A stretch of DNA of 64,000 bases from Anaerolineaceae bacterium (lineage in GTDB: Bacteria > Chloroflexota > Anaerolineae > Aggregatilineales > Phototrophicaceae): the NCBI GenBank assembly GCA_020634115.1, contig JACKCH010000020.1, positions 47,183-111,182 on the forward strand, written 5' to 3'. Below the pieces are notes generated by a model. That model had not been told where the DNA came from, ran no database searches, and worked only from the letters and a program-made list of their open reading frames with translations. Made by a program: the position numbers and the translations under genes. Numbering within the stretch: position 1 is the first letter of the stretch; each line of letters starts with the position of its first letter. Below, piece after piece: positions 23,862-32,284 of the stretch.

Positions 23862-24476
23862 GTGCCGATGAACGTACAGAATGTTATCCCGATGGTGATT
23901 GAACAGGGTAGCCGTGGCGAACGTGCCTATGATATTTATTCACTGCTGCTACGGGATCGTATCGTGTTATTGGGAACGCCGATCAACGACCAAGTTGCAA
24001 ATCTGATTGTGGCACAGTTACTCTATTTACAGCGTGAAGACCCGGAACGCCAGATTAACATGTACATTAACTCCCCTGGGGGTGTGGTCTACGCTGGGCT
24101 AGCGATTTATGACGCGATGCAGTTGATTTCCTCTCCGGTCAGCACAGTTGCTATTGGCCTGACAGCAAGTTTCGGCACGGTGCTGCTCACCGCTGGTGAA
24201 CACGGGATGCGTTACGCACTGCCGAATGCGACTATCCACATGCACCAGCCATTGGGTGGGGCACAGGGTCAGGCTTCCGACATCGTGATTCAGGCTAATG
24301 AGATTATGCGCCTGAAGGATGCGCTGAACGATATTTTCGTCAAGCACACCGGCCAGGAACGCGACGTGCTGGTGCATGATACGGATCGTGATATTTACTT
24401 CACCGCGCAACAGGCGGCGGATTACGGTCTAATCGATTCGGTTCTGAAGGGCAGCGACGGTCAGGACAGTAAGTAG
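23862..24476 (+). CDS. clpP: ATP-dependent Clp protease proteolytic subunit
   Basis: ClpP forms the double-heptamer peptidase chamber served by ClpX. The 204-residue sequence has the serine-protease triad: Ser in TASFGTVLLTAGEHG (usually ASMGA), His in HMHQPLGGAQGQ, Asp in HDTDRDIYFTAQQA. YINSPGGVVYAGLAIYD is the oxyanion-strand signature. The start is GTG 23862, with GGAAGGAG 7 nt upstream; an ATG two codons later is also possible. It sits 45 nt after tig and 17 nt before clpX, the standard bacterial order. Confidence 0.96.
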   Translation: MPMNVQNVIPMVIEQGSRGERAYDIYSLLLRDRIVLLGTPINDQVANLIVAQLLYLQREDPERQINMYINSPGGVVYAGLAIYDAMQLISSPVSTVAIGLTASFGTVLLTAGEHGMRYALPNATIHMHQPLGGAQGQASDIVIQANEIMRLKDALNDIFVKHTGQERDVLVHDTDRDIYFTAQQAADYGLIDSVLKGSDGQDSK

Positions 24477-24493
24477 TAAGGGGCGAGTTTAAC

Positions 24494-25789
24494 GTGAACT
24501 ACTTTCACGGTAGCCAGCACTGCTCATTTTGTGGTCGTGATGCCAGCGAAGTTGAGCATCTAATCGGCGGCGCGGAAGGCGTCTATATCTGCAATTACTG
24601 TGTGGATCGCTGTCAGTCCAAACTGATGGAACACAGTATGCTTTCCGGGTATCACTTCCCGCAGGAAGAGTTTCTCCTTGAGAATCTCCTGTCCCCGCGT
24701 GAAATCATGTCTCACCTGGATGAATACGTGGTGGGGCAGGAACACGCGAAACGGGTACTGGCCGTAGCGGTTTACAATCACTATAAGCGTATCCAGTCCC
24801 AGATGACCGCGAATGAAGTGGAACTGGAAAAAAGCAATATTGTGATGGTTGGGCCGACGGGGAGCGGAAAAACGTTGCTAGCGCAAACCCTGGCACGTAT
24901 CCTGGATGTGCCGTTCTGTATTGCGGATGCGACGGCGTTGACCGAGGCCGGGTATGTGGGTGAAGATGTCGAAAATATCCTACTGCGCCTGATTCAGGCA
25001 GCGGATGGTGATATTGCGCGTGCCGAGAAGGGCATCATCTACATTGACGAGATTGATAAGATTGCTCGCAAGTCCAATGATAATCCGTCAATCACTCGTG
25101 ATGTCTCCGGCGAAGGTGTGCAGCAGGCGCTCCTGAAGATTATTGAGGGAACGGTTGCCAATGTGCCGCCACAAGGTGGGCGCAAGCACCCGCACCAGGA
25201 ATTCATCCAGATTGATACCACCAATATCCTGTTTATCTGTGGCGGGACATTCTCTGGCATAGAGGATAACATTAGCCGACGGATTGGTGTGGGTGGGGTG
25301 CTGGGCTTCCAGGCGTCCAACCAGCGCAAGGAACACGACCAGGCGACTTTGTTGCGGCAGGTCAGCCCGGAAGATCTGATGATGTTTGGGTTGATCCCGG
25401 AGTTTATTGGTCGGTTGCCGGTGCTGGTGCATGTTGAACCGCTGACTCGTGACGCGCTCATGAAAATCCTGATTGAGCCCAAAAATGCCTTGGTGCGTCA
25501 GTATAAACACCTGTTGAGTCTGGATAACGCGGAACTGGTGTTTGAGGACTCGGCATTAGGGGCGGCGGCGGATGTCGCCACCAATCGCGGCACTGGCGCA
25601 CGCGGTCTGCGCTCGATCATTGAAAGCCGACTACTGGATGTGATGTTTGAAATCCCCAGCCGGGATGATATTCGCAAGATTGTGATTGACGCCGATGTGA
25701 TTCTGAGTAAATCCAAGCCCCACATTTACGATGTGAATGGGGTCAAACTCGAATGGATGGATGACGGCCACCTGTCTCCGGCGGCGTAA
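24494..25789 (+). CDS. clpX: ATP-dependent Clp protease ATP-binding subunit ClpX
   Basis: ClpX is the hexameric AAA+ unfoldase that feeds ClpP. The N-terminal zinc-binding domain is C-x2-C...C-x2-C (CSFCGRD near 10-16 and CNYCVDRC near 33-40). The Walker A loop is GPTGSGKTLLAQTLA (about 119-133), Walker B GIIYIDEIDKIARKS, the pore loop GYVGEDVENIL, the ClpP-binding IGVGGVLGF, which replaces the usual IGF-type motif, and the sensor 2 arginine in GTGARGLRSIIE. The start is a GTG at 24494. The 431-residue length is normal. Last gene of tig-clpP-clpX; a stem-loop follows. Confidence 0.96.
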   Translation: MNYFHGSQHCSFCGRDASEVEHLIGGAEGVYICNYCVDRCQSKLMEHSMLSGYHFPQEEFLLENLLSPREIMSHLDEYVVGQEHAKRVLAVAVYNHYKRIQSQMTANEVELEKSNIVMVGPTGSGKTLLAQTLARILDVPFCIADATALTEAGYVGEDVENILLRLIQAADGDIARAEKGIIYIDEIDKIARKSNDNPSITRDVSGEGVQQALLKIIEGTVANVPPQGGRKHPHQEFIQIDTTNILFICGGTFSGIEDNISRRIGVGGVLGFQASNQRKEHDQATLLRQVSPEDLMMFGLIPEFIGRLPVLVHVEPLTRDALMKILIEPKNALVRQYKHLLSLDNAELVFEDSALGAAADVATNRGTGARGLRSIIESRLLDVMFEIPSRDDIRKIVIDADVILSKSKPHIYDVNGVKLEWMDDGHLSPAA

Positions 25790-25816
25790 TCTCCTTCTGC
25801 TCACAGCGACTATTGT

Positions 25817-25841
25817 AACAAGGGGCTTCGCGCCCCTTGTT
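25817..25841. terminator. Stem-loop between convergent clpX and the MBL-fold gene
   Basis: Perfect 10-bp stem AACAAGGGGC (25817-25826) / GCCCCTTGTT (25832-25841) with a 5-nt TTCGC loop. There is no T tract on either strand beyond the stem, so it may be a weak or bidirectional terminator or an mRNA 3'-end stabiliser. Confidence 0.6.
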
Positions 25842-25872
25842 GATTCACGTGATGAGGTGTGAGACTGGGGGT

Positions 25873-26508
25873 TTAACTCTCGTCTATTGTGGTTAGGTTC
25901 GGGATGATGACTTCAGCCCGCCCGCCGATTTCACGCTTGAAGATACGGACATCCGTATCGTTTGCGCCCTCTGTCCCTGGCCCCCAATTGGCCGGGATGA
26001 CCCAGCGCGGACGCATCTTTCTAACAACCTCTACCGCTGCATTGATAGTGAGTGTGCCATTTCCATCAATCGGAAGAATGGCAATATCGGGGTGAATCAT
26101 ATTCATTTCGGGGATGATCTCTGTGTCTCCTGCATAGTATATATCGAAGTAGTTCACGGAAATCACAAAGCCCAAACCGCCATCACTCTGCGGATGCTGC
26201 AAATTGCTGGTAGAGTAGGCAGGTATTGCCTTTATGCTGGCGCGGTCAACGGTGATGCTTTGCCAGGGGCGCAGAATATGACAGCCTTCGATTTCTCTGC
26301 CGACTTTTTCGCTACCTACAACCAGCGTATGCTCGCCGCGCAGCTTGTTCACATCGGCCAGTGAGCAGTGGTCATAGTGGTCGTGACTGACCAGAATCAT
26401 GTCGGCCAGGAAGGTGTTTCGCGCGACCCGCCAGGGGTTGATATAGATGAGGGGTGGCCCCTGGATAAAGAAACTACCATGTCCGAGCCATTGTATCTGA
26501 TCTATCAT
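25873..26508 (-). CDS. Metallo-beta-lactamase-fold hydrolase (COG2220/UlaG-like) with altered metal ligand
   Basis: The N-terminus WLGHGSFFI and the zinc motif SHDHYDH (41-47), then HP (105-106) and the bridging Asp in YYAGDTE (128) place this 211-residue protein in the COG2220 branch of the MBL fold. In relatives a late Pro-x-His-Tyr/Trp supplies the last metal ligand; here the segment reads VIPANWGP, with Asn174 at the His position. The enzyme may bind one metal or have altered activity. Family members cleave phosphodiester, lactone or amide bonds, so the substrate cannot be named. It is convergent with clpX and divergent from the AAA ATPase gene. Confidence 0.85.
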   Translation of the reverse strand: MIDQIQWLGHGSFFIQGPPLIYINPWRVARNTFLADMILVSHDHYDHCSLADVNKLRGEHTLVVGSEKVGREIEGCHILRPWQSITVDRASIKAIPAYSTSNLQHPQSDGGLGFVISVNYFDIYYAGDTEIIPEMNMIHPDIAILPIDGNGTLTINAAVEVVRKMRPRWVIPANWGPGTEGANDTDVRIFKREIGGRAEVIIPNLTTIDES

Positions 26509-26544
26509 ACTGCATTTATTCCCTGAGTAATTCCGTGAGCCAAC

Positions 26545-26574
26545 TTGTGTCTATGTTCAACCCTACTATATAAT
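26545..26574 (+). promoter_or_regulatory. Candidate promoter of the AAA ATPase gene
   Basis: TTGTGT (26545-26550), an 18-nt spacer and a perfect TATAAT (26569-26574). The leader to ATG 26693 would be about 110 nt. Confidence 0.5.
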
Positions 26575-26692
26575 CTACTGTACACCTTGTAAGAAGATCA
26601 TAAAAGAGTGAAGGCATCCTGTCTTTCTCTCCATTCCGTCTAATCCGCTCGTTAAACTGACTGGTTCGCGCCAGTAGGCAAGGAATGTACAC

Positions 26693-28054
26693 ATGTCCGA
26701 TCAATCTCGAAATGTTCCGCGTTCCCCAATCAAAAAGCTGGCAGGACAACCCGGACCGATGCCGGAGATGTCTGGGGGGAGTGTCGCCTGGACGCCGCCG
26801 CCCATTGATAGCCTGGATGCAACCGGGCTGAACATGCTGAATGTAGCCGACCTGGTGATTAAAGTCTTGTACCTGGGCGGTGTGATGGCCGGGCATGACA
26901 TCAGCGAGATCGTCAAGCTGCCCTATGTCGGCGTGGTGGACTCCGTGATGGACTTCCTCAAACGAGAGAAGTATGTCGAAGTACGCGGTTCCGGTGGGTT
27001 TGGCGAGGCCTCTTACCAATATGTGATTTCCGCCAAGGGTTCTGAAAAAGCGCACGAAGCGATGGATCGGTCACAGTATGCGGGGCCAGCGCCTGTGCCA
27101 CTGCCGGAATATGTGAAGGCTATGCGGTTGCAAAACCGGGAACGGTTGGTTGTCCATCGGGAAGACCTGCAGATGGTCATGCAGCACCTGGTAATCAGCG
27201 ATGAGATGCTGGATCGTATTGGCCCGGCGGTGAATTCGGGGCGTTCGATCTTCCTGTATGGACCGCCAGGGAATGGTAAGACCACCGTCGCAGAGACAGT
27301 AGGGCGCATGATTCTGGGCGATGATATGTGGATACCTTACGCTATTGATGTGGACGGCCAGATTGTGCGCGTGTTCGACAGCGTGAACCATGAAGTTTCG
27401 GAGAAGGACAGCCGTGTCAAGCATGGCACGGGCGTGATTGCTGACCCACGCTGGATTCGTATTCGCCGTCCGATGATTATGGTGGGCGGTGAGCTGACGC
27501 TGGCCGGGCTTGATCTCGTTTATGATGATACGAATAAGTTTTATGAAGCGCCGTTCCAGGTGAAGGCCAACGGCGGCATGTTCCTTATTGACGACTTTGG
27601 CCGTCAGCAGGTACGTCCACGTGACCTACTGAACCGTTGGATTGTGCCGTTAGAAAAAGGCGTGGACTTTCTGACGTTGCATACCGGCCGCAAGATTGAA
27701 ATTCCGTTCTATGTACTGATTGTTTTTTCGACCAATCTCGATCCGCGGGATTTGGTTGACGAAGCGTTCCTGCGTCGTATCCGTCACAAAATTGAGATCA
27801 CGGATCCAACTTATGACCAGTTCCGCGATATTTTTAAGCGGATTTGTGATGCCAAGCGAATTCCTTATGACGACAAGGTGCTGGCGTATCTGTTGAAAGA
27901 ATGGTACATCAATCATGATCGTCCGTTGCGCTCCGTCCATCCACGTGATCTGGTGATGCAGTTGATTGACATCGCATCCTACTCAGGAGAGAAACCGGCG
28001 CTGACCAAAGAACTTATAGACCGTGCGGCAGCGGCATACTTCGTCAAACTTTAG
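26693..28054 (+). CDS. AAA ATPase with N-terminal winged-helix domain, function unknown
   Basis: The 453-residue protein begins with a Pro-rich flexible tail (about 1-45), then a winged-helix-like domain (about 48-125: MLNVADLVIKVLYLGG, DISEIVKLPYVGVVDSVMDF, then the wing VEVRGSGGFGEASYQYVIS). The ATPase core has Walker A LYGPPGNGKTTVAE (188-201), Walker B MFLIDDFGRQ (Asp-Asp rather than Asp-Glu), sensor 1 VFSTNLDPRDLVDEAFLRR, and a C-terminal helical lid. It resembles a group of uncharacterised AAA proteins found in several phyla; no function is established to my knowledge. AAGGA precedes the ATG. The next gene encodes a receiver-like protein and may be a partner. Confidence 0.85.
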   Translation: MSDQSRNVPRSPIKKLAGQPGPMPEMSGGSVAWTPPPIDSLDATGLNMLNVADLVIKVLYLGGVMAGHDISEIVKLPYVGVVDSVMDFLKREKYVEVRGSGGFGEASYQYVISAKGSEKAHEAMDRSQYAGPAPVPLPEYVKAMRLQNRERLVVHREDLQMVMQHLVISDEMLDRIGPAVNSGRSIFLYGPPGNGKTTVAETVGRMILGDDMWIPYAIDVDGQIVRVFDSVNHEVSEKDSRVKHGTGVIADPRWIRIRRPMIMVGGELTLAGLDLVYDDTNKFYEAPFQVKANGGMFLIDDFGRQQVRPRDLLNRWIVPLEKGVDFLTLHTGRKIEIPFYVLIVFSTNLDPRDLVDEAFLRRIRHKIEITDPTYDQFRDIFKRICDAKRIPYDDKVLAYLLKEWYINHDRPLRSVHPRDLVMQLIDIASYSGEKPALTKELIDRAAAAYFVKL

Positions 28055-28084
28055 CGAGGGCGATTGTTACTCCTTACCGTGTTT

Positions 28085-28122
28085 CCACTTTGCTGGATAA
28101 TGGATAAGTTCCAGCACAGTGG
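28085..28122 (+). promoter_or_regulatory. Stem-loop just upstream of the receiver-protein start
   Basis: CCACTTTGCTGGA (28085-28097) pairs with TCCAGCACAGTGG (28110-28122) with one mismatch and a 12-nt loop. It ends 3 nt before ATG 28126 and has no T tract. It could slow or gate translation of the receiver protein, or mark the 3' end of the AAA mRNA. Confidence 0.5.
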
Positions 28123-28125
28123 TTA

Positions 28126-29160
28126 ATGATGTTGTTGGTTGCCATGAAAAAAGTCCTGAGTGGTGCTGCGGTTCCCCGTCATTCGGTCTTTACCCTGACC
28201 GATGGCGCGTTTGTGATTCAGTGGGATGAGGCGCAGGTTCAGGATTTGCTGTCCGGGGATTATCGCCCGTTTCGCTACGAAGACATCGGGCATCCCGTGA
28301 CCGATTACGAATTGAACCAGCTCAAGTCTGCGGGTCGGGTTGAGCATTTTAACCGGGCCTATGTCTGGTTATACGCCTTGCCGGAAACAGGTCGACATAG
28401 TTACCTCCAGGTGCTGCAGCGCGGGCGGGAACTGGTGCGGATGTATTATCTGAATACCACGCTGCTCGCTGGCGATCTCCCCCAGGTGCAGCAGGCGCTG
28501 GCGGATTCCGGCGTCTTTGCAAACTATACACCGTACCTTCGCGGGGAGCGGGTGGTTTTAAGCGGGAAGGATGGTGCGTTGTTTGCCTCACTGGAAGATG
28601 TGGAGAATGCGCAGAAGCAACTGCACGCTGTCGCGCCCGCCCTGGGTGATCTTATGGTTGCCTTTATCGAGGTCAAACAGCAGTTGGTTTCCGGCGAACA
28701 TGAGATTCTACCGGCAAACCACGATGACGATCTGGCGACGATTATCGCCAGTCAGACCGATACCAGCGTCACACGCGGGCGGCAGGTGGTGGTGGTTGGT
28801 GGTGAACTGGACAGCCTGCGGGCGATTGTGTCCCTGTGCCAGGATATGGAAATGCGGGTTCACCCAGTTGAATCCGGTGTGGATGCGCTGCGGGCGCTGG
28901 AGGATGATCTGCCGGATTTGCTGGTGATGGATATGCAGCTTCCCGATATGCACGGCTGGGAACTGCTGGCAAAACTGCGTGAGATTGTGGATTTCAGCCG
29001 GTTTCGGGTGGTAGTGATCGCGCCCGCATCTTCTGGGCAGAATGAACAGACGCTGGCGCTGGGCGTGGCAAAAGTGGATGTCTATCTGGTAAAGCCGGTC
29101 AGTCTAGCGCGGCTGCGTCAGAATATTTGGATGGTACTCAAAGACCAGCCGCCCAATTAA
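28126..29160 (+). CDS. Response-regulator-like protein with atypical receiver domain
   Basis: The C-terminal third (about 218-340) is a receiver fold: the phospho-acceptor Asp269 in LLVMDMQLPDMHGWEL, the switch Ser/Ala region VVVIAPASS and the conserved Lys323 in YLVKPVSLARL are all present. However, the acidic pair after the first strand, normally Asp-Asp or Asp-Glu, is Gly225-Gly226 (VVVVGGELD), so Mg2+ binding and phosphorylation are doubtful. Residues 1-215 form an unrecognised alpha/beta plus helical region with no DNA-binding motif. ATG 28126 has no ribosome site; ATG 28144 (MKKVLSGAAVPRH) is an alternative. It follows the AAA ATPase by 71 nt. Confidence 0.8.
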   Translation: MMLLVAMKKVLSGAAVPRHSVFTLTDGAFVIQWDEAQVQDLLSGDYRPFRYEDIGHPVTDYELNQLKSAGRVEHFNRAYVWLYALPETGRHSYLQVLQRGRELVRMYYLNTTLLAGDLPQVQQALADSGVFANYTPYLRGERVVLSGKDGALFASLEDVENAQKQLHAVAPALGDLMVAFIEVKQQLVSGEHEILPANHDDDLATIIASQTDTSVTRGRQVVVVGGELDSLRAIVSLCQDMEMRVHPVESGVDALRALEDDLPDLLVMDMQLPDMHGWELLAKLREIVDFSRFRVVVIAPASSGQNEQTLALGVAKVDVYLVKPVSLARLRQNIWMVLKDQPPN

Positions 29161-29419
29161 GATTGACCCTCGGATTCAGCCTCTCGCCCCCTTCTTCTGT
29201 GCGTGCATCGGGTTTTCCCCGCCTGTTTTTCCTATTGTATTTTACCGATTGCCAGAGTAAAGTCAGATTAGCAGGGCCTTGCAGTATTCCGCTTTTTGCA
29301 GCGGTTTACCCGAGAAGCTGTTTGAGAATTTACCCCCATGGGAAAAACCTCGAATAGTCAAACAGTCTTTGAAAGTGCCTGCATAGGTTTGTACTCAATG
29401 GACAGGGAAAGCAGATTAA

Positions 29420-29920
29420 ATGCCACCGGATTCGGTCATTGAACAGGTAAAAACAGACTATTTGCTGGCTGTAGAGTGGCTGCAAGATAGCCTGCTGCTG
29501 GCTTGGCCGCGTCCACTGGCGGGGGCGCCATTCTATATGGCCGACAAGTTTCTGCGCCACTACCAGCACGTCGTCACGCAGTACCAGGTGCGCCGCCCGT
29601 ACTGTTATGTGGGCGTGCTGCGCTGCGATCATCAGGTGCATGTGAAAGCATTCTCCGATGATGGCAAGCGCTGTATCGTTATTGATTACCAGACTCAACG
29701 CCGGATGGCAACTTATAATTACCCGTCTCGTGAACGGCTGCACACACAGCACCTCACGGATGGGATCATGGTCTACCAGATGATTTACGATGACAGAGGT
29801 GCACATTGGAAAATCGCAGCCTTTGTCCAAGAACTCCCACAAGGATGGGAAAACAAACGTGTCCTCCAGGAAATGCAAGTGATTCCCGATTTTCCAAGCA
29901 CGATTGGGCGTGACAATTAA
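29420..29920 (+). CDS. Hypothetical protein, 166 aa
   Basis: I do not recognise the family. The N-terminal half is helical (SVIEQVKTDYLLAVEWLQDS, then FYMADKFLRHYQHVVTQY). The C-terminal half is a run of beta strands: YCYVGVLRCDHQVHVKAFS, RCIVIDYQTQRRMATYN, GIMVYQMIYDDRGAHWKIAA. Helices followed by a curved sheet with a terminal WKI strand recall SnoaL/NTF2-like or ARC6 IMS-type cone folds that bind ligands or partners. AGGGAAAG lies 13-14 nt upstream of the ATG. It is separated by 259 nt of unassigned sequence from the receiver gene and precedes an SDR gene. Confidence 0.6.
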   Translation: MPPDSVIEQVKTDYLLAVEWLQDSLLLAWPRPLAGAPFYMADKFLRHYQHVVTQYQVRRPYCYVGVLRCDHQVHVKAFSDDGKRCIVIDYQTQRRMATYNYPSRERLHTQHLTDGIMVYQMIYDDRGAHWKIAAFVQELPQGWENKRVLQEMQVIPDFPSTIGRDN

Positions 29921-29976
29921 TTTGCTTTTCGCCGCCGGAACCCCGGTGCGCTCGCACACTTATGGGTGGTTATTTT

Positions 29977-30978
29977 ATGATTTTTGTGACCGGGGGGACT
30001 GGGTTTTTAGGGCGACATCTGGTTCCGGCCTTGTGCCAGGCGGGTTATCCTGTGCGCATCCTGACCAGAGATCCAGCGGCGAATACCTGGTTGAACCAAT
30101 ATCCTCAGATACAGGTTGTAGCCGGCGATTTGCTAGATAAAGAGGTTGTTCAGCAGGGTGTCGCCGGGTGTCGTTATGTGATTCATGCCGGTGGGCGCTT
30201 TCGTTTCTGGGGGAATGAACGGGATTTCCTGGAAACGAATGCACGCGGCAGCGAGCATGTCATGGCGGCGGCGCAGGCGGCGGGGGTTGAAAGAGTCATC
30301 CACATCTCGACGGCGGCGGTGATCGGCAACCCCGACCCCGACTCGATTATTGACGAAAGCTATCCACCCAATCCGGCTGACCCGTATCAGAAAAGCAAAC
30401 TGCGGGCGGAACAGGTCGCCATCACGTATTATGAAAAGCATCAACTCCCGGTGGTGATCCTGCGTCCGGGCGCGTACTACGGCCCGTTGGGAACCTACGC
30501 CTTTAACCGACTGTTTTTCAAAGACCCGATGCGCGGGATTATCATGCAGATTAATGGCGGACGGTATATTATTTTCCCGGCGTACATTGCCGATGTCGCC
30601 CAGGGCATTCTGAAGGCACTTGAGCTGTCCCGGTTAGGCGAGATTTATCATATTTGCGGCGATTGGATTTCCCATAAAGAGGCTTTCGATATTGTGTGTG
30701 AGGAAGCCCAACTCCACTGGCCGCGCCTGCCGATTCCCGGCTGGCTGGGGATTCAGACCGCCCGGATGTTGGAGGCGGTTTCCGTGATTACACGCAGTGA
30801 ACCGTTCTGGCCGCTGAACCTGCGTTCGTATGTGTATAATAACTGGCGGATTTCCAGTGAGAAGGCGCGTCAGGAACTGGGCTTTACGCCAATCAGCTTC
30901 CGCGAAGGGGCGCGCCGCACCATCGCATGGTATCGTGCTGGGCAACCCGATTGCCTGCCTGAACTCGAATGTTCATGA
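29977..30978 (+). CDS. NAD-dependent epimerase/dehydratase (extended SDR)
   Basis: Starting at ATG 29977 (GGGTGG 7-8 nt upstream), the chain opens with FVTGGTGFLGRHL, the extended SDR nucleotide motif; the in-frame ATG at 29962 lacks a ribosome site. A HISTAAVIG strand supplies the catalytic Ser/Thr, and PYQKSKLRAE gives the YxxxK pair, so it is catalytically competent. LRPGAYYGPLG follows. Such proteins reduce or epimerise sugars, sterol-like or dihydroflavonol-like substrates; the long hydrophobic C-terminal half with ILKALELS resembles 3-beta-HSD/dihydroflavonol reductase relatives. 333 aa. It runs directly into obg (37 nt gap). Confidence 0.85.
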   Translation: MIFVTGGTGFLGRHLVPALCQAGYPVRILTRDPAANTWLNQYPQIQVVAGDLLDKEVVQQGVAGCRYVIHAGGRFRFWGNERDFLETNARGSEHVMAAAQAAGVERVIHISTAAVIGNPDPDSIIDESYPPNPADPYQKSKLRAEQVAITYYEKHQLPVVILRPGAYYGPLGTYAFNRLFFKDPMRGIIMQINGGRYIIFPAYIADVAQGILKALELSRLGEIYHICGDWISHKEAFDIVCEEAQLHWPRLPIPGWLGIQTARMLEAVSVITRSEPFWPLNLRSYVYNNWRISSEKARQELGFTPISFREGARRTIAWYRAGQPDCLPELECS

Positions 30979-31015
30979 GATACTCATCGGTTGGACAGGT
31001 GAAGTAGAGAATAGC

Positions 31016-32278
31016 ATGTTAGACGAAGTTAAAATCTATGTGCGCAGTGGGGACGGCGGCGACGGCCTGATTGCTTTCCACCGCGAGAAATTTGTGCCGC
31101 GCGGCGGGCCATCGGGTGGTGATGGGGGGAATGGCGGGGACGTGATCTTCAAGGTCAATCCCAAGATCAACACCCTGGCTACGTTCCAGCGCCGTATTCA
31201 TTTTAAGGCGGACTCCGGTGTAAAGGGACGCCCTAAGCACCAGACCGGGGCCAGTGCGAAGCCATTAGCGGTTGAAGTGCCGCCCGGTACAGTGGTGCGC
31301 GACGCGGAAACTGGCGCGCTGCTGGCTGACCTGGTTTACGCGGACGATCAGGTGACAGTTGTTCATGGTGGACGGGGCGGACGCGGGAATGCGCGTTTCG
31401 CCAATGCCGCCAATCAAGCGCCGCGCGTGGCCGAGAAGGGCGAACCGGGTATTGAACGTTGGTTGACACTGGAACTCAAACTGATCGCCGATGTCGGGCT
31501 GGTGGGCGTGCCGAATGCGGGTAAGTCTACGTTGCTGTCGGTTATCAGCAATGCCCGCCCCAAGATTGCGGACTATCCCTTTACCACGCTTGAGCCGAAT
31601 CTGGGCGTGGTGCTGCTGGATGACCGGGATATGGTCGTGGCCGATATTCCCGGCCTGATTGAAGGGGCGCACCTGGGCGTTGGCCTGGGACATGCCTTTT
31701 TGCGGCATGTGCAGCGTACGAAAATCCTGGTGCATCTGATTAACGGCGACAGCGAAAGCCCGCTGGCCGACTACAGCCAGATTAACAGTGAACTGGCGTT
31801 GTATGACGAGCAATTGGCGGAAAAACCGCAGATCGTCGTGTTTACCAAGATGGATTTACCCACTGCTCAGGCGAAATGGCCGGAAGTCCAGGCGGCGCTG
31901 CAACAGCGTGGGATTGAGGCGATGGCGATTTCCGCCGCTACACGGGAAAATGTGCGTCCGTTGATTCAGCAACTGTTCGCGCTCATGGATTCGCTGCCGC
32001 CGCCGGCTCCAGCGGTTGCTCCCGAAATGCCGGTTTATGAGATTCCCGAAGACGAATTCGCCTTTACCATTGAGAAGGAAGGTGAGGGCGTGTTCCGCGT
32101 CTCAGGCAAGCGGATCGAACGGGCAGCCCAGATGACCTATTGGGACTATGAGGACGCTGTGCTGCGCTTCCAGCGTATTCTGGAAACCCTGGGGGTTTCT
32201 GCGGCGCTGGAAAAGGCCGGTGTGCAGGTGGGTGATACGGTTTTCATCGGTGACTTTGAATTAGAGTGGTCGGAATAG
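31016..32278 (+). CDS. obg: Obg GTPase (ribosome assembly)
   Basis: Obg/CgtA acts in late 50S ribosome maturation and stress signalling. I start at ATG 31016 (MLDEVKIYVRSGDGGDG); the open frame extends upstream into the SDR gene but with unrelated residues. Residues 1-157 are the glycine-rich Obg fold (GGPSGGDGGNGGDVIF, GGRGGRGNARFA). The GTPase domain has G1 GVPNAGKST (about 165-173), G3 DIPGLIEGAHLGVGLG (about 211-226), and G4 TKMD. The C-terminal OCT domain covers about 345-420 (EDEFAFTIEKEGEGVFRVSG). The 420-residue length is normal. Followed 6 nt later by nadD, a frequent pairing in bacteria. Confidence 0.96.
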   Translation: MLDEVKIYVRSGDGGDGLIAFHREKFVPRGGPSGGDGGNGGDVIFKVNPKINTLATFQRRIHFKADSGVKGRPKHQTGASAKPLAVEVPPGTVVRDAETGALLADLVYADDQVTVVHGGRGGRGNARFANAANQAPRVAEKGEPGIERWLTLELKLIADVGLVGVPNAGKSTLLSVISNARPKIADYPFTTLEPNLGVVLLDDRDMVVADIPGLIEGAHLGVGLGHAFLRHVQRTKILVHLINGDSESPLADYSQINSELALYDEQLAEKPQIVVFTKMDLPTAQAKWPEVQAALQQRGIEAMAISAATRENVRPLIQQLFALMDSLPPPAPAVAPEMPVYEIPEDEFAFTIEKEGEGVFRVSGKRIERAAQMTYWDYEDAVLRFQRILETLGVSAALEKAGVQVGDTVFIGDFELEWSE

Positions 32279-32284
32279 GGGACT

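Noticed and set aside
29161..29419. Possible gene in the 259-nt gap after the receiver gene
   Set aside because: The open frame at 29127-29357 has no ribosome site and low coding character; nothing else is visible there.
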